Origin: Tritrichomonas foetus
Lineage: Eukaryota; Parabasalia; Tritrichomonadida; Tritrichomonadidae
Direction: 5' to 3'
DNA length: 64,000 nucleotides
Assembly (NCBI GenBank): GCA_001839685.1
Contig: MLAK01000586.1
Location: 33,340-97,339, forward strand
In this document: positions 59,329 through 64,000 of the stretch, piece after piece
Position numbering within the stretch: position 1 is the first letter of the stretch
Layout: each line of letters starts with the position of its first letter
Position numbers and translations under genes: made by a program
Notes under the pieces: generated by a model
Databases searched by the model: none
Seen by the model: only the letters and a program-made list of their open reading frames with translations
What the model was told of the DNA's origin: nothing

Positions 59329-60465
59329 ATGTCAGAATCATCACCACTCGATCAATATCCAACTATCAAAGTTGCTCAAGTCCGCGAACGATATAAGCTT
59401 TCACGCGACCCAGAAGACGAAAATCAATTAATGGAGGCAATCAAAGCCAATAAAATGCTTCCTTTCTACCGCCACTTATGCCAGTTATTTGGCTGGCAAA
59501 TTGATCAAGAACTTGCCACTCGCCTCGAGGCCGAAAACACAGAAGAACTCAACAAATTGCAACAGAATTTGGCTGATGCTCGCGAGGCTCAAGGTGAAGA
59601 AGACGTCAGATTAGCCATACAAAATCTTGCTTTATTCTATTTGAGAATCGGTGACTACAACGAAAGTAAAAAGCAATTAGCAGAACTTTATTCACATACC
59701 GTCGCATTAGGTCAAAAAATTGACGTTGTTTTCTGTCAAATGCGTCTATCGTACTTCAACAACGATTATTTAGCATTCAAAGATTTACTTGATCAAGCCC
59801 AGACACTCATCAAAGAAGGAGGCGATTGGGAAAGAAAGAACAGATTGAAGGTCTACGAAGGTTTAAATCTTTGTTCCAAGAGAAATTTCCTCGCCGCTTC
59901 AAATCTTTTCATCAGCACGCTTTCGACATTTACTGCAACTGAATTAATGGAATATGAAGATTTCGTTTACAGGACGGTTGTTTTGGCTGTCCTATCGCTA
60001 AGCCGCGCAGATTTTGGATCCAAGATCGATCGAGCAATGGAAGTTCGAGCAGCTGGAAATAGTGTAAATCACCTCCTTTCGTTGTATCATCTCGATTATT
60101 CTGGTTATTTCGACGCGCTTTCAGAAGTTGAACAAAGGTTCAAGAGTGATCTTTGGTTTTCACGTCACTTGTCATACCTAATCAAGGAGCTTCGTGTTAA
60201 GGCGTATAACCAGTTCCTTGAGCCTTATGAAGCCCTCCAAATATCAGCAATGGCACAGGCATTTAAAGTATCTGATGATTTCATCGAGCGTGAAATGAGG
60301 AGGTTTATATTCAATAGAAAATTAAATGCAAAAATCGATAAAGTAAGCGGAACAATACACACAAATCCACCAGACAGTCGAGCAGCAAAGATGAGGGAGG
60401 CCTTGAAAGGAGGAGAAGTCCTCATCACCCGTCTCCAGAAACTTGGAAGAATTTTGTCAGCTTAG
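59329..60465 (+). CDS. RPN7: 26S proteasome regulatory subunit Rpn7 (PSMD6)
   Basis: The 378-residue protein matches Rpn7/PSMD6 across its length. It has the N-terminal 'YPTIKVAQVRERYKLS' segment, a TPR-like helical solenoid (about 60-240; 'ALFYLRIGDYNESKKQLAELY', YEGLNLCSKRNFLAASNLF) and a PCI domain at about 250-350. The C-terminus has 'DDFIEREMRRFIFNRKLNAKIDKVSGTIHTNPPD', which is highly conserved in the family, then a final helix. Rpn7 is part of the proteasome lid and helps position Rpn11. The stop is TAG. Confidence 0.93.
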   Translation: MSESSPLDQYPTIKVAQVRERYKLSRDPEDENQLMEAIKANKMLPFYRHLCQLFGWQIDQELATRLEAENTEELNKLQQNLADAREAQGEEDVRLAIQNLALFYLRIGDYNESKKQLAELYSHTVALGQKIDVVFCQMRLSYFNNDYLAFKDLLDQAQTLIKEGGDWERKNRLKVYEGLNLCSKRNFLAASNLFISTLSTFTATELMEYEDFVYRTVVLAVLSLSRADFGSKIDRAMEVRAAGNSVNHLLSLYHLDYSGYFDALSEVEQRFKSDLWFSRHLSYLIKELRVKAYNQFLEPYEALQISAMAQAFKVSDDFIEREMRRFIFNRKLNAKIDKVSGTIHTNPPDSRAAKMREALKGGEVLITRLQKLGRILSA

Positions 60466-60859
60466 AATGCCTAAACAGCCTATAAATTTACCTCTTTCTG
60501 TGATCTTCTTTTTTATTATCTTTCATTATAATTCACTGGATTTTAATTCTTTGTTGCAAAATCACAGGCAAACACATTATAATCCTTGAATGTTAAATTC
60601 TTTGATAGCTATGTAGTGTAATTAACATTCTTTTCGTGTTGATCAGATAGAACTATGAATGGCATGATAATTTATTTCAAATAGACTCTATAAGTTATAG
60701 AGACCTAAATAAACTGCTCATTTCAATGTCTCTCGATTCCATATGTGTGATATGAAAGATGTAGTTTCATATCTCCATTAATACATCCTTCTATAGAAAA
60801 TTCTGTGAAACAAATTAATAAAAGGAGAAAAAGTGTAAAAAGAAGATTTAGTAAGAATC
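60466..60859. other. Convergent 3' spacer
   Basis: It lies between RPN7 (+) and SEC23 (-); AT-rich with no other feature. Confidence 0.5.
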
Positions 60860-63091
60860 TTAGTCATTGACTGCAACTTGCTTGAGCTTGTTTGAGAATT
60901 TGGTGAATGATGGCTCGTCGGTTCCAAGGTTGTCTGATCCGGCAGATCCAAGTCCGTCGAGGCTTTGTGAGCTTGGGTTGCATCTTGCGAGGAGGTATCT
61001 TGATTGTGAGGAGTCTTGATCGCAAGAAACGAGGAGTGGTGTTGGGAATCTTTCTGCGATGAGTTCGTTTGCTTCTTGGACTGGTTCTTCAAGAATTGCC
61101 TTCAAGTTTGCGTATTCTGGTTGGTTTTGGTAACCAGCATCACGCCATTGTGCAATATCAGATCCGTGCCAGACAAGAACCCTGAAGAAAGTATCGAGAA
61201 GGAGAACACAGTTCTTTTGGAGGTTTCCTGTATCCAAAATGACGGCTCTTGGCGGGGCATTTAATGTGTATTGCATCAATGTTGGCTGGATCATGAAGAG
61301 GGAGTTGGTGACATCTTCAAGGAGGAGGGAGTGACGAAGTGCAGATGTATAGTCAGGTGATGAGTTAAAGATGTTCATGAATGGTGATCGGCGAAGATGA
61401 TATAAAAATTGTGGGAAAACAACAAATGATGAACCAAGTGAGAACGATTGTGGATCACCTTTGTTATATGTACCGAATTTCCTGCAGAAGCGAATCAGTG
61501 TGCGGTCGATGTAATGAATAACATCGAGCAAATCTTCATCACGAACCTTCCACATGGCGTACCTAGCTAATAACACAGTTGCTGCTTCTTGATCGAAAGA
61601 TTGGGCAATGAGATGGCTTCCGCTGGTCAAATCGTTAAACCTGATAGCGGTTGTAGTGACACGTAAGCGGTATGTACCACTTTGAATATGTCTGTATTTC
61701 GTCACAAATTGTATGAATGCAGTAGAACCTGTTGCGACAGGATCAGCCTTTGATGCCGCAATATCAATGAAGAATGCGAGAGTTGTTGATGGTAAAATTC
61801 CAGAAATCTTCCATTCTGTCGTGCCACCATTTCCAATGGCCTTTTCAGAAACAACATCGCTTGATCTGTTCATTGATGTGCATGCACCGATACATCCTGC
61901 AACCTTGAAGTTCTTTGTGCAATTCAAGACAATGGAACAATCGCTTCCCATGACTGGGAAAATCTCAGTGAAGTATTTGGTGAGTGTTTGAGCGATATTT
62001 TCTTCAGTCCAGCTTTCGCAAGACATCAACCATCCACCTGTCTTCAAGACGCATGATTCAACTTCAAACAAACCTGTTTCTTCAAATGCTGCAGCAATAT
62101 AGTTGATGACGACATTGTTTTCGCTTGCAGTTGTTCCAAGCTCGTTAAAGAATGACAAGGCTGAAGTTGTAAGTGGAGCCTTTCCTTTTTCAATATCGCC
62201 ATGTTGACGAACAGGCTCGCTTCTTTGAAGGGTTGCCATTGTGCCTGGGCCTTTTGTGATTGGTCCTGATGTTAAGACAATGATTTGGCCACCAGTTTGT
62301 GGATAGAGGCTTTGAATTAAAGTTGTTGCTAAGTGAATTGCTGCACCTGTGCAACGAAGTGAACGTTCACCTTTTGGCGGCTGGTATGAATCACGCTCAA
62401 GTTTATCAATAACAGAGTTAAGCATGAGCTCAGCATCGTCTATTGTCAAAATGAATGGATTTTCTGGAGTTTCGCCGGTTTGGCGGGTAATTCCAAGCAT
62501 TTGAGTTAACTCAGGGACTTTATAGACTTTGTTTCCGCTGAAAACATAGGAGCGTGGGAAGTTGCTGACTTTCAATTCATGAAGATAAACAAGTGAGCCG
62601 AAACTGACAAAGCCGACGAGAGAATTCGGTGGAAGTGTAGCAATGGTTTGAAGGAGGAGATCCTTTAAAGATTGATGCTCTTTTTCGGTTGAACAGGTAT
62701 CGATAACGAATACGAAGATTGGAGGATGAACTGAATTGTTGTTAAGTGTATATTCAACTGTCGTATAATCGTTAAGGAGTTCCATAGGGACGCAATCTTC
62801 GCGCATTTGATGGTAGGAGGTTGGTAATGGATTTCTGGCCTGACACATTGGACAGGTCCAGACGTGGGTGTTGTAGTCGATATGGGCAGCGCAGTATGGA
62901 TTGAGAATGCAACGGCATTGACGGCAGGAAACTGGTTCGTAAGGAAGTGGCTGTCTGCCTTGGATTTGTTTGAGTGGAGTATAGAGACATCCGATTGGAA
63001 CACTGCATGAAACTGCATCAATACGATTTGTTGGCCAGACATTCCATGAGAATCTGATACCATTAAGATCTTCGCGTTGGTTAAAGTCCAT
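60860..63091 (-). CDS. SEC23: COPII coat subunit Sec23
   Basis: The 743-residue protein begins with the conserved 'DLNGIRFSWNVWP' segment. It has the Sec23/Sec24 zinc finger (Cys56, Cys59, Cys80, Cys83) and the vWA-type trunk domain starting FVFVIDTC near 127. The helical domain and the C-terminal gelsolin repeat (VLLDTFFRVLVWHGSDIAQWRD) follow. Sec23 is the GTPase-activating subunit for Sar1 and forms the inner COPII coat with Sec24 at ER exit sites. The arginine finger is expected in the 'LRVTTTAIRF' region family-wide but was not proved here. Length is close to human SEC23A (765). Codon use is richer in G+C than the spacers, typical of a well-expressed gene. Confidence 0.95.
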   Translation of the reverse strand: MDFNQREDLNGIRFSWNVWPTNRIDAVSCSVPIGCLYTPLKQIQGRQPLPYEPVSCRQCRCILNPYCAAHIDYNTHVWTCPMCQARNPLPTSYHQMREDCVPMELLNDYTTVEYTLNNNSVHPPIFVFVIDTCSTEKEHQSLKDLLLQTIATLPPNSLVGFVSFGSLVYLHELKVSNFPRSYVFSGNKVYKVPELTQMLGITRQTGETPENPFILTIDDAELMLNSVIDKLERDSYQPPKGERSLRCTGAAIHLATTLIQSLYPQTGGQIIVLTSGPITKGPGTMATLQRSEPVRQHGDIEKGKAPLTTSALSFFNELGTTASENNVVINYIAAAFEETGLFEVESCVLKTGGWLMSCESWTEENIAQTLTKYFTEIFPVMGSDCSIVLNCTKNFKVAGCIGACTSMNRSSDVVSEKAIGNGGTTEWKISGILPSTTLAFFIDIAASKADPVATGSTAFIQFVTKYRHIQSGTYRLRVTTTAIRFNDLTSGSHLIAQSFDQEAATVLLARYAMWKVRDEDLLDVIHYIDRTLIRFCRKFGTYNKGDPQSFSLGSSFVVFPQFLYHLRRSPFMNIFNSSPDYTSALRHSLLLEDVTNSLFMIQPTLMQYTLNAPPRAVILDTGNLQKNCVLLLDTFFRVLVWHGSDIAQWRDAGYQNQPEYANLKAILEEPVQEANELIAERFPTPLLVSCDQDSSQSRYLLARCNPSSQSLDGLGSAGSDNLGTDEPSFTKFSNKLKQVAVND

Positions 63092-64000
63092 TTTAGGTTC
63101 TTTTTTTTCCTTCGAAGTAAAGCTGACTGAGCTGGAGAACTTTTTCTATAGAATATTGAATAGAAAGTAAACTATTCCGAAAGAGTAATTGAAAAAGTTA
63201 AAATTCAATATTAAAAGCTGTTAATTTGAAGATCGTTTATTGCTTAGTTTGGCCAAACAAATATACGCTGAAAAAGCTCATTTTAGTTGTCGTTTTTGAC
63301 CTTAGATGGTGAAATCGGAAATGCGTGTCACTTTTTGAAAATCGAGTCTTTCCGAGGTTTTTCTAATGATATTTGATCAATCTCAATTTATGACCAAATA
63401 GACTGTGTAAAAGCTATCTATCTGGTCGATTACACAGTTCAAGAAAATCACATGTAAACTTATCTTGAATTTTCACTGCATCGCAAGAATAGGCACATTC
63501 AAATTTCCATATTGCATAAAAATTTTAATGAAATAAACCATGAAGTGAAATTGGAAAATAAATTTTATCTTTTTTAATGAGATTAAGCATTATAACATAA
63601 TATATCATGAAGAAAAAAATAATAATTATCAAGCCTTTCTCTTAGATTGTTTTGATAAAAGAACGATATATTAAAAATATCTATAGTTAAGTAACTCTAG
63701 TGCAACTCTACCAAAATGTCACTTTTCCTATTCAAAGCAAATTAATGCCAATTTTGTTCACTATGCTGTGGTGATGAAAATGCTACGATGGTGAAAGAAA
63801 TCTATATTTATGTTTTTGGGATCCAATTAGATATGGGCAGCAGTCTTTATAATGAGATGATGTTCAAATAGAAAATACATCACCAAACAAATCTTTATGA
63901 TGTGTTTTGAAATATATATTATACCTCCTATATGAAAGGTTTACAAAATGGTCCCCCAAAGATTTTGTGGGACCATCCCATAAACCTTTGTCCTACCACT
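63092..64000. other. Gene-free region at the right window edge
   Basis: The left part holds SEC23 upstream sequence with TTGGCCAAA (63248-63256) and TGACCA (63391-63396). The rest is AT-rich and non-coding up to the palindrome at 63935-63989. Confidence 0.5.
63935..63989. repeat. 55-bp imperfect palindrome
   Basis: The outer arms AAAGGTTTA (63935-63943) and TAAACCTTT (63981-63989) are perfect. The inner arms ATGGTCCC (63948-63955) and GGGACCAT (63969-63976) are perfect. A further CAAA/TTTG pair flanks a 3-nt GAT loop. This could be a structured RNA, a regulatory hairpin or the tip of a mobile element extending beyond the window. Confidence 0.75.

Noticed and set aside
1..64000. tRNA, rRNA or CRISPR loci
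   Set aside because: No tRNA B-box with a matching cloverleaf, no rRNA-like segment and no regularly spaced repeats were seen on either strand by eye.

Overview
The window is AT-rich eukaryotic nuclear DNA with about 26 protein genes, all read with the standard code and none showing an intron. The gene set points to a flagellated protist, most likely a trichomonad (Parabasalia, Tritrichomonas/Trichomonas-like). The evidence is intraflagellar transport IFT81, an EFHC/DM10 axonemal protein, a very large multi-membrane protein with a C-terminal cyclase-like domain, a giant ankyrin protein, short intergenic regions, TCAYTWYT-like initiator elements close to start codons, and stop codons that often sit in or near TAAA. 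The species call is inference from gene content and style, not a database match.

Layout. 1-5116: a 5'-truncated GAF/phosphodiesterase-like gene converges on an LRR-PP2C phosphatase gene. 5117-11028: accessory DNA. It holds a short poly(A)-ended insertion between 8-bp direct repeats (6077-6206) and a 4.1-kb DNA transposon (6784-10929). The transposon has inverted ends, a perfect 8-bp target-site duplication, a DDE-type transposase gene, two 670-bp direct repeats and a broken, apparently captured ubiquitin-protease fragment. It ends about 90 bp upstream of a GT10 fucosyltransferase gene. 13827-24263: UBR-type N-recognin, a Q-rich protein ending in a CAMSAP/patronin CKK domain, and an unknown helical protein. 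24670-41252: coiled-coil RasGEF, Old-Yellow-Enzyme-type flavin oxidoreductase, coiled-coil protein, DHHC palmitoyltransferase, possible ESCRT-III-like protein, EFHC/DM10 protein, HAD phosphatase, cyclin C-like protein and IFT81. 41542-54393: ankyrin protein with a frame-breaking 20-nt insertion, degenerate membrane cyclase-like protein, GH130-like secreted protein, Tubby-like protein and an unknown membrane-anchored protein. 55469-63091: coiled-coil basic-tailed protein, exocyst Exo84-like protein, proteasome Rpn7 and COPII Sec23. 63092-64000 has no gene but ends in a strong imperfect palindrome.

Functional themes are flagellum and cytoskeleton (IFT81, EFHC, CKK protein), membrane traffic (Sec23, Exo84, DHHC enzyme), protein turnover (UBR ligase, Rpn7) and signalling (PDE-like, PP2C, RasGEF, cyclase-like). 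Two of the signalling proteins have lost catalytic metal ligands and are probably pseudoenzymes. The genes are separate transcription units, not operons. Many of their 5' flanks carry a TGACCA/TGGTCA hexamer within about 30-150 bp of the start codon.
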